From assembly GCA_034440575.1 (NCBI GenBank), contig JAOTOL010001660.1, positions 4,826,501-4,890,500 on the forward strand: a stretch of DNA of 64,000 nt, written 5' to 3'. Shown here piece after piece: positions 11,763 to 24,479 of the stretch. Position 1 is the stretch's first letter; the number at the start of each line of letters is the position of its first letter. Source of the stretch: Imbricaverruca yamaguchii (taxonomy: Eukaryota; Arthropoda; Thecostraca; Neoverrucidae). The position numbers were made by a program, and so were the translations under genes. The notes beneath the pieces were generated by a model. That model made no database searches and had not been told where the DNA came from. It was given only the letters and a program-made list of their open reading frames with translations.

Positions 11763-12120
11763 CCTATAGTGTACGTGGGCAAAGGTAGCAACCCTGAAGC
11801 CTCCACCTATGCACTATAGATGGCGGTGACGTCGGCGGTGACAAGCACTGACGAGATTCATATGTATCACGTTTGCACGATCAGAGTCGGTCGGCGCAAC
11901 AGGAGTGACAAGGAACACATCCCTGCATATCACCTGTCAGGCAGCACAGCTTTCACTGTGTTTCGGGATCCGGATATAATAGATGTTCATGGTTCAAGGG
12001 ACGTTGCGGCAAACATGACGCTGAGGCCGGTACGCCATACCGTGGACTGTTCGGATCCGTCTGTCCATGAGTCGCTGCTGTGGGATGACTACAGCTGGAC
12101 CAAAATATGTCTAACTAGTT

Positions 12121-12180
12121 ACCATATCTATCTATATATCTATCTACCTATCTATATATCTATCTATCTATATATATATA
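12121..12180 (+). repeat. TATC/TA-rich microsatellite
   Basis: Interrupted TATC tetranucleotides followed by TATATATA, directly before the (TG)n tract, forming a compound microsatellite. Confidence 0.9.
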
Positions 12181-12183
12181 TAC

Positions 12184-12385
<202 letters not shown>

Positions 12386-12689
12386 TATGGTGGTCCAAAC
12401 ATACATGGTAATTTTAAGATTCAAGGAAGTACACTCCACAAGGTTATTTTTATTCCACTATATGTGTCTGTGTTGTGTACCAAATTTTGGACGATTTCAT
12501 GCATATTTAGAGGTCGCACAAAATCTCATCTTTGGTTTCTCTCTTTTGCAGATGGCCTCCTCAGCACCGAATACGCAAAGTGGACCAGAATGGTGGTTAT
12601 AATGGAGTCCCTTGAGTTTTTCTCAACTGCACGGCTTCCAACGCGAGGTGACGTGCTTTGCATGTCACAATTATTTCACCTGAAACAGA

Positions 12690-14045
12690 AATTGCCTTTC
12701 CAGTAAAGCTCCAAGAAGACCTGGGAAGCCTGCGACCATCTGGACGAGGACAAGGATCCCTATCCTGCGGTTGGATTCCTGTGTGAGGAAGTTGGAGAAG
12801 TTGATGCGGGAATACCAGAACTTCAAGAAGAGCCGAGAGCGAGGTGACACAGGCGATGATTTTCCACGCATCACTCGGCGACCTCTTCGACATCGGAGCC
12901 AGTGATGCTCTGGCGCAGATGACCGTTAAAGAGGATCGTGTGTTTTACCAAATGCAACGTACTCCTGCAGCATGTCTGGCCCTGATCTGGTAGCGGGGAG
13001 GGAGAGTCAGAAGCGACTTCGGGAAGATAAAGAGAAGAAGAGAAGGTCGAAGGCAAAGGCTGAGTCAGCTTCATCCTCGGTGACGGCGACTTAGCTGTCT
13101 TCCACGTCCTCCTCCAACCTCGAGTTCTAGGACGACGAAGACTTCACTTCTACTCCCAGTAGCTCGACAGCGTCTGCAGCTCTTCCAAAACGACCGAAGA
13201 ACATTTTCGCCTCCCCTGCCGTCGTATCAGCCCTCGATCGAGTCAACCTTCTGGACCGTGGAGCCGTATTCGTGGCAGGAACCGTGGCATGGGCCCTTGG
13301 CCATGATCTGCCAGATCTGATCCTCTCCAGAAGCTCAGTCCGGCGATCTAGGCGGCAGGCACGGCTTCAAACGGACACTCAAGATCAAGAAGACTTCACC
13401 CCAAAGATCCACTTCTCCTACACTGGGATGCCAAGCTTCTCCCAGACTACATTGGGGATGGGGGAACGGTGGACCACGTGGTCGTGCTCGTTACTGGCCG
13501 GACGATTTCGAGAAATGATTGGCTGTGCCCAAGATGGAAAGGGGAACGGAGAGGCACAAGCAGCGGCATGCATGGCGACTCTTGACCGTTGGTCACTCCG
13601 TCCTCATATTCAAGGCCTGGTCTTCGATACGACTGCCTCCAACACGGATCTCCACCGTGGAGCTTGTACACTGATTGAAGAAGAACTCGAGAGGGAACTA
13701 GTGTGGATAGCTTGTCGTCGTCGTGTCTAAGAGATCATCATCCCCAGTGTGTTCAAGGTAGTCTTCGGGCCAACGGGAGGACCTGAAACTGGACTCTTCA
13801 AGAGGTTCCATATGTTTTGGCCCAAAGTCAACCATGAGATGTACGTTGGTGTCCCAGGTGAGATGTTCCGCGACCACAGATTGTAAGAGCAGCGCATTGA
13901 CGTGGTTTCCTACATCAAGCAAGCTACGAAGGAACAACAAGTGCGAGCAGACTACGCCGAGTTCCTCATCCTGAGCCTCTTCTTCTTGGGTGGAGGGGGT
14001 GATCATCTCAATCCGACACATTCCGATATCCAAGGTCAGTCTGTC
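12690..14045 (+). pseudogene. decayed transposase-like gene, 'FDTTASNT' family
   Basis: Order and spacing match a transposase-like family I know from cnidarian and arthropod genomes, usually annotated as uncharacterised protein. An N-terminal EYQNFKKSRER-type piece lies near 12810 and a charged linker (KRLREDKEKKRRSKAK) near 13015. Then come VSALDRVNLLDR...GTVAWALGHDLPDL...SSVRRSRRQAR at 13230-13375. A displaced-frame LLPDYIGDG..VDHVVVLVTG follows at about 13430-13500. The core GEAQAAA...LVFDTTASNT...GACTLIEEELERELVWIACR spans 13545-13720. After a TAA, EIIIPSVFKVVFGP...GLFKRFHMFWP continues in the same frame to about 13830. At least one frameshift and two stops make it inactive. The family usually reads SNTG and ACRHH; here it is SNTD and ACRRR. 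Possible role: DDE-type transposition; I cannot name the superfamily with certainty. Confidence 0.65.
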
Positions 14046-14558
14046 TATGTCGGGCCGAGTGGCCTGGTGTCGGCATGCCCTTCATGAGATGCCGGCTTAC
14101 CCAGACACATGCCGACAAAGGGCCGACCGACATGTTTACTGGAATTACTGGAGGCCCGAGGGCCCGGACACACCCACTGGTTCGGCACTCCGTTAATGTT
14201 AATTTGTTACTTACCTTACTCAATCCAAAAAAATCTTCTGACCCAGATGCCCCTGGTGTCAGGACCTATTTTAACATGTTAACTAGGATGGAAGCTTCCA
14301 CCCTAATCGCCCAGATTTCCACCCCAGTCGTCGAGAATTTCCACCCCAGTGAGGGCCCATGCTGAAGGATTTTTATGAGAACTTGGCTGCCTCAGAAGTC
14401 GTTGGAACCATCAGAAACCTACATTTTTTTTGTACTTGATCCGTACAATCAATGAGCCATCCAACGCTCGCTGTGATATTTGTATCATTTCGATGTACTA
14501 AAGCACAGTACCTACACCATTGTGTATGCACTTACACTCACAACGCTGTAGATACCCG

Positions 14559-14916
14559 CAGGCGCGCACCCAGGATTTTTCCATGGGGGGTGGGGCGGAC
14601 CGAAAAGGGCACTTGGTCGGCTCCAAAAGGGCACCTGACCTGCTCCAAAAGGGCACTTTACGGCCCGGGGCACACTGGAAGGTTTGTTGACCGGGGGGAG
14701 GGTGGGTGGGTGGGCATGAACAATTTTTGGTCAAAAGGGCAGTTTTGGGCCCAAAGGGCACCTTTGGCACAGGCGGGACACATAATGCAGGTGATTTTTG
14801 GGCTAAATTTGGGACATTCCGGCCAAGAGGGCGCTTTTCGGTCAAAAGGGCACTTTTGACCAAAAGGGCACTTTGGTCTCATGGGGGCCCGGGCGCCCTG
14901 CCCCCCCGCGCTTATG
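14559..14916. mobile_element. small nested non-autonomous element with 8-bp target duplication
   Basis: Flanked by GATACCCG at 14551-14558 and 14917-14924. It starts CAGGCGCGCACCCAGG and its other end, reverse-complemented, starts CATAAGCGCGGG, giving a short imperfect inverted repeat. The interior is made of diverged phrases around AAAAGGGCACTTT and contains no gene. An 8-bp duplication fits a hAT (or P) type MITE sitting in the 5' part of the larger hAT-like element. Confidence 0.6.
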
Positions 14917-15245
14917 GATACCCGTAAGCTTTGCACGGTACCACGCCGAGCCTCGCCGAGCATGGTATTTTATTGCAAAATCCTTCGAAAGGAGGTGCGT
15001 AATAAAAACAAGCGCATGACTCAAATTCATCCGTGTGGCGTGCCGCTGAGATGCTGCCAGTGAATTATCTGCGCGCCCTATGCTCGTCCGTTTGTGTTGC
15101 AGGTGCAGCCAGAGTGGTGTCGGTGGCTGCTAGTTGCTACGTCTGCTGTGGAATCAAATACAGCAGCGAAAGTAGTGTGGAGAAGTTTCCATTGAAGTTA
15201 TTTCACTTATAAGTTACATAAAGACTGCATATACAAGTACTAACA

Positions 15246-18200
15246 ATGGAAGGACCGGGGCCCGTTAAAAAGAAACGTAAGACGTCAGGGGCGCGGGTCC
15301 AAAAACAGTGGGAGTCGGCAGCCCGGTCTTGTTCTAAGTCCATCAATCCTTCAATTTTTCAAGTAAGTACCAGTCGACGATGCCCTGGGTCTAGCGAATA
15401 AGTTCACAGTCCAAATCTGCGGGGAGGGGATCCAAGAGAATTCTCAACATTCGGGACATTCACCCTGTGGCACCTGAAAGCTAACGGTAACATTGGGCAA
15501 GTACCTAAGTATTTCGTTCATGAAATGACGATACTGACACAAAATTAAAATTATTTCCTTCACTGCACTGAAATACAAAGCAAATGTCATGGATCTCTCG
15601 CATTTCGTTGATCGCTAATTGACTCGTAGGCCTGTATCCTCCGGCTCCCAGCAGCCGTCAGCCTCCGTCCGTCCTGCTGGTGACTGCTCCATGCCCGCTC
15701 TCAGTCACTGTACTGGTAAGTACACACCTATATACCATATAACTGTACTGTTGCGGCGCTCTGAAACCAAAAGCATAATCATCATAAGTAAGAGTGTCGC
15801 CACGAGGCGGAAACAGGTGAGGGGGAGGTGAAAGACTTTTGAAGTCAATTCTTTCTATGCAACACCCATAGGCATAATGCTTGAAATCCGAAAACCTGTG
15901 AGGGGCCTGGGGGCTGTGGCTACGCCCATACATACAACAATGTTATCGGTAGTCTGTTCCATATCATAACAATAAGTAACACTAAGATAAATGTATAATG
16001 CGAGGGGATGCTGTTTGCCGCCTGATAGCCTGACATGGGCACCTACATATTTTTGTCTTCAAGGTATTCAAAATACGAAAATAATTCATTGCGGACTTGT
16101 GCTGATCTGCTGATTGTAGGTGCGACATATAAGGCCAATGGTTTTCGTATCTTAGGTACCTACCTACTTATAGCACAAAAATGCCGAACACACCTATTTA
16201 TAACGTAAATTATCCTCAATAAATTAAGAGTTTGGCTAGTTCCGCAAAAACTGTCATTGATCTATCTCCTTCAGGATCAAACTGGTGCAAAGGGTGCAAA
16301 CTCGACCTGCAATGGCTAATATCCAACTGCAAGTCACTGCGAAGGGAGAGCAGAAGGGGACCAAACGGCGGTAAAAACAGCCTACGTCGTTTGTGAGGTT
16401 TGTCAGAGCCAGCAGGATGCGGCAAACAAAGCGTCTGCCAACGGAGTCGTCGGTGCGGCCTCAGGCATGCTTGCGGAAGGTGCGGAGAAACTCCGCCGTG
16501 TTGTGGACCACCTTCTTGGTCGTCCTCACCACGCAGCTGCTGAGGCTCAGAAGCTGGAAGAGATGTGGAACAGACAAACCGACAAACACCCGTGGCTCAG
16601 CATCATCAAGCGGCACAAGTCAACCACCATAGAGACCCGCATTAAGCTGGCTGTAGACGTGTACAGCGATTCCATGATGGAGACTCCGTCGGCGTGGTCA
16701 TGGCCGTGTCGTTCGCTGGCCACAATGCACAGTAGTCGGCTCCTGTCCACCATGTCAGACCATGGGTGGGAGTGGGAGGTCACACCCACAACTCCCTCTG
16801 GAACAGAGCTACATTACCTCTATCCAGCCGTGCACCGAGATATGCTAGAGTCGGTTGCAGCTGTGGAGGCAGAAAAGCTAGCAGACACCATCAACGCAGG
16901 CATCTGTTTCAGTGTCCAGGTGGATGGAAGTGTGGATCGGATGCAGCTGGACACCAAGTTCGTCACGGCCCGCACATTCTCCGAGAGCGGCAGGCTCACC
17001 TCTCTTTCTAGGCGTGGTCGAGTCTGAGAGCGGGGGTGCAGAGGGCTTGCTGGAAGCCACTACGCTCGCCCTGAACCATGCCAAGGCGGACACCGAAAAG
17101 CTGGTCGGCATAACGACAAATGGGGAAGCCGCCAACACTGGCCGGTCCAGTGGCCTCTGGAAACGCCTGGAAGACCATGTCAAGCACAAGCTGCTGGTGA
17201 TACGGTGTGTCTGCCACCGCTCCGATCTGGCTGTTGAGACCACTGAAAACTCTGTCCTGGAGCTTCGGCTGTGGAAGTCTGACTTGTTGAGCGTGGCCAC
17301 ATACTTTCGCTCATCGAAGTCCAGGACGAAGATGCTAAAGAAAGCGGGAGCAAAGTATGCATTTCCAGCATACTTCGAGGTGCGGTTCGCTGAGCATCTT
17401 CTCAGTCTGGTCAACGCCGTGCTGACAAACCTTCCAGCGTGTCGAGAAGTTTGGAGAGAAATCGCTGCCTCGCAAGAGAAGAAAGCCAAGTCGGAGGCAC
17501 GAGGGTATCTGGCGAAGTGGGAGGACGGAGGAGATCCCACTACCGGACTGCGGTCATGGTGGACGCGATGACGTCAATCCGCCATCTACAGAAGCGCTTT
17601 CAGCAGGACAGCCTGACAATCCCCGACGTCTTGGAAGCATGTGATGGAACGAAAAACTATCTGGAGCTGATGGAGGCCGCTCCCGTGCCAGGTGGCAAAG
17701 AGGAGGCTCTCTTGGCGTCTACTGCGACAGAAGCCGGGGCCAGCCAGACCAACGGGGAAGACAAAGGTCATCGGAACGTTAAAAAAACAACTACGTGACA
17801 ACCTTGAACCGATCGATAGCAGCAGTTCGCGCAGAGATCGTGGCAGCATCCAAAAACTTCCTGTGTGAGCGACTCAACATTGACCAAGATGAACAAGTAA
17901 AAGTGCTGATGACGCTCCTCACAGCCGAGTCCGCGACGGAGTTTATAAAGGAAGGTCGAGACCTGGTGTCGATGCTGTTCGGAGAAGAAGCTGTGGCCTA
18001 ATTCGCAGTCGCTGTGGCTGACAACTGGCGACGCATGTGTGGCGCTCGTGATGGCTGTGTGTCGAACGGGGAAAAGCTGCAAGCTATGGTGGCTACCAGC
18101 TCCGGTGTCTGCCAGAAACTCCTGGCTGCATTCATGTGTCTCACCCCTCGCAGCATGGGAACTGAACGAGCTGTATCACATTATAACCAGATAAAGTCAA

Positions 18201-18403
18201 GTCATCGTCTCAACACTATGATGGGCACAGTTCTCGGCCGTATGCTTGTGTCAATGAATGGAACAGGAGTTGGCCGCTATGACCCGAGACCTGCCGTCGC
18301 TCACTTCCTGCAGAAGAAAGAACGTCGTTGGGGAAACCCGACGCCTGAAGTGTACATGAAGCAGGAGTTCGCAAAGGGCTTCTATCGCTCTGGGGCCGTG
18401 TGA
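15246..18403 (+). pseudogene. hAT-family transposase (ZNF862-like), broken, with introns
   Basis: The first exon begins at 15246 with MEGPGPVKKKRKTSG, a nuclear-localisation-like basic run, and ends FQ before GTAAGT (15363). A candidate second exon lies before GTAAGTA at 15715. The main body runs from about 16320 to 18403: AYVVCEVC...AANKASANG, then the RNase H-like core with CFSVQVDGSVD as first catalytic Asp. In KLVGITTNGEAANTG the position of the second Asp is Asn. RCVCHRSDLAVE (the CxxHR motif) follows, and the C-terminal dimerisation region is CQKLLAAFMCL...RAVSHYNQIKSSHRL. Frameshifts near 17005, 17540 and 17785 and an in-frame TAA at 17999 kill it. The gene would have inserted or excised DNA carrying this element's ends; now it can only be a relic. 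Confidence 0.8.
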
Positions 18404-18799
18404 AGTAGACCTGCAGAGATGTGTGCTTGCCACCGCTCCGATCGGCTTGGTGTTCGGCATCCGATCGGCATGGTGTCGATTCATATACTTTAAGTAGGCC
18501 CTCGCCTCCCTCTCCCGGACGGTCCTCCAGAGTCGTCTCCCTTCCGGTCGGCCCCAGAGCCGTTAAAAAAAATCAAATTTTGGTAGATCGAAAATAAAGT
18601 GGCCTCAATCCGTGGAGAAAATTGCAAATGGAGGTAGGCTGGGTTCAGCTGGGGCCGCAATTGCGTCCCCCAACCCCAGACTTGTGGCGGACCACATATG
18701 TTCCACCCCAGTGAAATTCTTTTAAAATAGGCCCGGGCCTGGTGCTGTCAACACCAGGGGCATCTGGGTCAGAATATTTTAGGTCTCCAGCATCTCCTC

Positions 18800-19780
18800 G
18801 ACTCACTGGTGATATTGAGCCATGCCACCATCAATCCCTCATTACTATTTTGAAAGCAAGCCTACATACATCAAGCATTAATAGGATCTTGGCGCCAAAA
18901 TACAGCGCCAAGCCACACATTCTCGGTTTCAAACCGATCCTGAAAATCAAAATATCCATAGGCAGGTATTGGCGCGAAATCTGAATTTTCACAGTTCCTT
19001 TGTCCTTTTAGCCATCCGGTTGTTTTTTATTTGTGACAAAGAAATTATACGAGGAAGTTCGAATTGGTATCAGGGTAACCTGGACTCAATTGATGACTTA
19101 AACAAACCACTGAATTTTGCGAACGAATGAATGGTGGTAAAGATCGCCATCTTGGTTTCAATGTTCATCCGCACCGATTGTTTCATGAATGGGGAGAAGT
19201 AGACTTGAACATGAGTAATAACAATGGACTTGAATAACTACCGGATGACTTTTTAACTACGATGTTGTTAATGTTTTTCAATCTAAAACGACTATACACG
19301 AAAAATAATGGCACTTTATTGCTGGCAATGAAACTACTTGTCTGAGGACCTTTATTAGCCTGGGATGTTCAGTGGTACGTCGGCTCGCCAATGTCAGTGG
19401 TCGTCGATGAATTTTGTGGCTCAAAATGACAAGTCAAAATCCAAGATGGGGATCCCTTAATAAGGGGATTTATGTGAAACATGACAGAGGGATATGAAGA
19501 GTAAGTATCTTCAATGTTATATGTGCCATAGCTCTTATTTGATGCATGGGAGTTATGCGCCATTCATAAGCAGCACACCCCGCTGTCAATGAAGGGCGCT
19601 TAACCTTTTAACCTTGAATTGTAACGTGCCTGCCATTTCGTGGATGGGATTTCCTCCATAAACTCGCAGAGAACCATTAGTCAGCATGGGCTGTATCTGC
19701 AATGCGCGTGTGCTTGATTATTCTCGTGTTTCCTGATTTGGGCGTTTTATTCTCACCTGCCAAGCCAAAGGTGGATAGGT
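18800..19780. other. non-coding, nothing recognised
   Basis: AT-leaning sequence right of the hAT element, no supportable ORF or repeat. Confidence 0.4.
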
Positions 19781-19864
19781 AGGTAGTTGCCTACCTCAGC
19801 AGGTAGGTAGGTACCTACCTACCTAACTACATACCAAGGTACCTACCTACTTACCTACCTATCT
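19772..19864. repeat. TAGG/CCTA palindromic tract
   Basis: GGTAGGTAGG-type repeats on the left face CCTACCTACCTA-type repeats on the right, around 19780-19860. The tract can fold on itself as a long imperfect hairpin or cruciform. Confidence 0.75.
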
Positions 19865-22060
19865 GACACAGCTTGGGGTTTTATTGGAATTGGCTTCTTA
19901 TTGGGATTTATGAATCCTGGGGATATGGAACCTTGAATTAACTTTAAAAACTGCTTTAAAAAATTAATAATTATAAATCTACCCAATTCCATGGACTCAA
20001 AACATGACAAAACAAAACATGATATGTCGTCCAACCCATCCCCTTTTTGGTACAGTTCCATTCACTGAGCTACAATTCCATTCCCTGCCTACTACCTAGC
20101 TTTAGGCAAACATTCCTTAATGACCTCCATTGGACCCTCACCCAAATGCCACTTCTACCTCACCTATGCTTTCCTAACCTAACTGTAGACCCAAGTAATG
20201 ATCTACTTACACTGCTACACTGTGTTAGGATTATCTTCTTTGGCATTCATTACCTTTAATTGGATTTTATTCCATAAATGGATTCATTGGGTTTGCAATG
20301 TCAAGAATGTTATGCAAAATACAGCATTATGCCAAAATTGATGGAAATTAAGGTCATTTAAAGTATGGATTTCCCTTAAGTTTAGTCTGGAGCCTATATG
20401 GTGCATGCATGATGTAATTATGGTTTCAATGATTTTAAGTGATCATTTGCATTATAAATTCCTGATTTTGCATTGCATACCACATCTTCAGTAATTACAT
20501 GATCTGGAAGTGCACCACAAAATGTGGATGTACCACCATGTGACATTTGCAGCCAGTGCACCCATAAACTATGGGTACTAAATGACCTAACCTGGTTGAT
20601 GCATCATAAAACTCAAATAACCAACCAAACACCCCTATGCTATCATATGGATGTGCCACTCATTGCAGTAGAGCATGCATAAGTAACATGTGCATGCTTC
20701 TTATGCACACCTGCTACTGCAGTATGACTGGAAGTTGATGTGCCCCTAAACTACAATACACACCTGCTAGAAACTTGGTGTAGAAGCTGCCCAAATATAC
20801 ATCTAGAAACACAATGCCAAGGTGTTTTAAAAAAGGATGGCAGTTCAGCATTTAGTGGATGGCACATTCCATCTATTTTCTTGATTGTAAATTCCTGTCT
20901 CCCATCGTCCCTCCACATATGTATAACATAGCCATAATCTCCTGATTCCAAATTGAGCATTTCTCATGCATATGCTTATTGATGTATCTTGCTTATTGAT
21001 GTATCCTGTTTAATTTCATCACTGTTCTGATATCAGGATTTCTCTGGCTCAGAGCTCAATTTTTATACCCATCTTTAATCTAGCCTTTAAAGGGAAGTCA
21101 CGATAAGAAGAATATTGAAACCTCAGTCAATGCTATGTCTGAAGTTCTACAGAAAACTATCTATCCCAGCATACCCAGTTTGGTTCACTTGATCTTGCTT
21201 AACACATTCTTTATTGGGTAATACACTTGATTGTTTTGCATGCACAAGTCATGAGGCATGCTTGCAATGTCATGGAATGAACAGATGAGGAGCTTGCACT
21301 TTGGCATGCAATACTAGGTAATTGGTTGATGTGACAGTATTTATGAACACTACAGCAGTGCTGAAACCTGCTCATAAGAACTGATAACATTTTTTAAAGG
21401 CCAGTTACTAAACAGGAGGGATTGGGCAGTTCAGGAGTGATATTTGTAAATATCAAACCACATTGAACTCCACATCCTATATCCTATGATGTTAGATGAG
21501 CTTCTTGAGGAGCTTTGAGGAGGATGGAGGATGCACGACAATGAACAATTGCATTCTCAGTAGGTTAGATGAGATTGGAGGAACCATTGGAACAAGTCCT
21601 TTGCTGGGCCAGTTTCAAACTAAGCTGCTGGACTACATCACAATTCATGATTTGGGAGAACTGGGTTAATAGCATGGCTTGTATACTTGGAATAAATGAT
21701 CAAGCTATGGTAATTTTCACTTTTTGCAAGTGTCAACCAGTGTGAAATTATTGGTCATTTGGATGATGCAAGATTTAATTAACCATGGGTAGTGCTTATG
21801 CTTATGTGAACTAGTTATGCAAGGGAGGGTTCTCAGCTATCTTTTGGTTATTGATATCAAGGCTTGAGGTTTTATTCCTCATGCCTGATGTGTCTTATGA
21901 CTCCAGCATGTTATCTGGCCTGAGGTGATGGAGAATCACTCTCTGGCATTTCCAACATCTGGAAGTTACCACCACAATGCTCCATGACTATGTATAATGG
22001 CTCAAAATTACAATAATTTTGGTTTGCTGTTGTTACCAAAGGTAATATTTGTGATTGCTA
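19865..22060. other. AT-rich unique DNA without recognised features
   Basis: About 2.2 kb, clearly more AT-rich than the rest of the window and free of obvious tandem repeats. No open frame above 70 codons has protein character. Confidence 0.45.
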
Positions 22061-22064
22061 TTAA

Positions 22065-22902
22065 CCTGTCCTGTCTCAGGGTGTCTTGAACTGCCCCTGA
22101 TCAGGTTTTTCATGGATAGTGGACGAACGGCCCGCGGCAGTGCGCCCAAACTTGGCATACCTTTTCCCACATCAATTTGGCATGCTGATTCAAAATTGTG
22201 AAGTCAGGTCATCTAGGGTCAATAAGTGAGTCAAGGTCTAGTGAGGTCACCTCCAAAAAAGGTCAACCAGTCATCACGCTTTAATGGGAGCAGACATTTT
22301 AATGAAACTTTCAGCATTTGCTTATCTTTAGGGATGCAACAAAATGTGCCAGTGTATTTTTTTCTTCTCATTTTTGACTACACAAATTTTGCATATTCAC
22401 CAAATTGCAGTTCAAATAGAGGATTCTGACTAAAGTAAGCATTTTTATTAGGGTAAGTTGACTTCCAGCAAGTTTCTCGGTTTGCCCTACCCATTTAAAA
22501 AGGGAAATTAAATAAAACTGGAAAACTCAAAATTTTGAAATTTCAAAAGCATACAATTTAATTTTTTGGAGCCCAAAAATTAAAGCACTGGTTGATTTCG
22601 CTGTCCTCTCATTCCAAATAAATTTGGGTTTTCATATATCCCCAAAATGAACTTCCCAGAGCCAAAAACATAATGTAAGTTGTGAAAAGTCGCAAAATCT
22701 AGCCCCCTGGTGACGTCACTTTTGCGGGGAAATTGTTTTGGGAGGTGGACCCGGACCCTACTCGTCGAGCGCTTTCCGATGACACCTCTTTCGTTTTCGT
22801 GTGATGCTTAGTTTTGGTTTTAGAGGGGGTTACTAACCGCCGCCGCCCCCCCCCCCCACCCCGAGATGGGGTGTGAGGATCTGACCGGAAAGGCTGCGCG
22901 GG
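22065..22902 (+). mobile_element. TTAA-flanked MITE (piggyBac-type), copy 2
   Basis: 838 bp, same orientation as the other two copies, with TTAA on both sides (22061-22064 and 22903-22906). It starts CCTGTCCTGTCTCAGGG and ends with CCCCGAGATGGGG, then CTGACCGGAAAGGCTGCGCGGG. The paired CCGTCTCGGG/CCCGAGACGG blocks are inverted but not equally far from the ends, as in piggyBac elements with sub-terminal repeats. No coding capacity, so it depended on a transposase from elsewhere. Confidence 0.9.
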
Positions 22903-22906
22903 TTAA

Positions 22907-23680
22907 GTTGGCTTAGAATAATAATGCATTTTGAGTACGAACCTTATTGTTCTTTTAAGTCATATTTCTCGATTGTTGGCAAATGGCAGTGTAGTTGGTG
23001 TGCCCCTAAGCACAAATAATGAGTCAGGTAATATTTTCCTTTAATTTCTTTTTTATCCAGCCCTTTCTGACCTAGTATTTTGAATCCTGACTTTGGAAAC
23101 CAAGTCTAAACACAAGAATAGTCTGCTGAAGCCTTTACTTGCTGAGGTCCTGAGTTTAATAGCATCCTGCATTATCACACAGTTTCAGGAAGCAGCTATA
23201 ATCTCCAGTACAACAGGTGGATATGGTGCTGATGCATGGGTTGCATGAATGAAAGTACCGCAAAGTTGAAGCTGAAGCTGAAGTCAGCTGTTAAAGAATG
23301 CACTAAGCTGAAGCCAAAAGTGAAATAGTTTGACAAAGCCAAAACAATGCAAAATTTATTGACTTCATGAAGTGAAAGCCATGAACATATGGCCACAGGA
23401 AGATGAGGCCAAAGCCAATAATTTCAGTCATGCAAAGCCAGGGATGGAAACATGGTCTGTTGCTGGATTGTTGGCATCAAGAGCATTATCCTCTCCAGGA
23501 AGTTTACCTCTTTTCTCTTTTGGAGGCTGAATGATGGTGTTTGACAATGAACTGATGTTTGATGAAGTGCTCAAGATTCACTGGGAAGTCTGAGATTTCG
23601 GGTGCCATAGGTTTGAGGAAAATTATCATGTATTCCATTGCCCAAGCATTTCCCTCTCAACAACCACGATTATACAGCCT
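22907..23680. other. non-coding, nothing recognised
   Basis: Contains loosely repeated 'gaagctgaag' / 'aagccaaag' phrases (23260-23440), again seen near 24000-24170. No gene. Confidence 0.4.
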
Positions 23681-23686
23681 AAATCT

Positions 23687-23738
23687 TTGGGCGCTGTATG
23701 ACCGAAGCAGTCAAAGCGCCCCTAAGCCCACATAACCA
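23687..23738 (+). mobile_element. hairpin-only short retroposon
   Basis: A 52-bp insert: TTGGGCGCTGTATGACC, loop, AAGCGCCCCTAAGCCCA, CATAACCA. GGGCGC pairs with GCGCCC. It is flanked by ACAGCCTAAATCT (23674-23686) and ACAGCCTAATTCT (23739-23751), 12 of 13 matching, as expected for retroposition. Confidence 0.85.
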
Positions 23739-24419
23739 ACAGCCTAATTCTGGCCCTGTACAAAGCTGAAACTTAAATATCTCTTGAATTGGAAAATAAT
23801 GGTGAAATTTAGTCACGCAGAGTTTGTTTTGTTTTTTGTTTGTTGCAACTTGGATTTGTTATGTGGGAAGCCCATTGTCAACTGTGGGGAAGGCAATCGT
23901 GAATCGGGTTTCGGGGAGAACGCGTCCCCTGAACACCTATCCACGCAATTTTCGCATTTCAAATACCAATAAGTGAGACACGCGAAGGCAGGCTGAGGGC
24001 TTCGAAGCTGAGGCCGCAATATGCTAACGGACCAAAGCCAGCAGTTCTCTGTGCTATTAAGCCGATGCCAACAGTTAAGCTTATGTAGCCGAAGTCAGCA
24101 ATTTAAATTGGCACGAAGCGAAAGCCGAAGCTAATGTGGGCAAAACTATGGCTTCGCAAAGCCGAAGCCGGCTTCGCCACAATGTCTGATTGTGAGATCA
24201 GTACTCGGCGTCAGGTCGGGTATTGCTACCTTCCCATCGTACAGGTCCAGCCGTGTCTTTCTGTTCGGTTTTCACCATTCATTTGCAACAGTGATGAATC
24301 TGATGACTGCCCTCAACTGCCCAGCCAATCATTGGACGCCGAGTCCGACATGGAAAAGCCATGCTATTTACTATTTCTATGGGATAGACTCGTCCTGCGC
24401 CTGTGGCAAGTTCGTTCGC

Positions 24420-24473
24420 TGGGCGCTGTATGGCCGATGCAGTCGATGCGCCCCTAAGCCCAACTAACCAGCC
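24420..24473 (+). mobile_element. hairpin-only short retroposon
   Basis: TGGGCGCTGTATGGCC, then GATGCAGTCGATGCGCCCC, then TAAGCCCAACTAACCAGCC. The hairpin stem GGGCGC/GCGCCC is intact. No convincing target duplication remains. Confidence 0.7.
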
Positions 24474-24479
24474 AACTGC

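Larger units (their letters stand above)
14236..18774 (+). mobile_element. hAT-like DNA transposon, 4.5 kb, with 24-bp terminal inverted repeats
   Basis: The ends carry a perfect 24-bp inverted repeat (14236-14259, TTCTGACCCAGATGCC..., and 18751-18774). A weaker inner match (CCTATTTTAA) follows on both sides; the right end adds a small hairpin, CTGGTG(TTGA)CAGCACCAG type. Between them lies a spliced transposase gene on the plus strand. hAT elements should show an 8-bp direct target duplication. Here the 8 bp outside CAGATGCC are inverted rather than direct copies, and the bases outside the 24-bp repeat do not match, so the duplication is lost or the true ends differ. A 358-bp element is nested at 14559. 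Confidence 0.7.
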
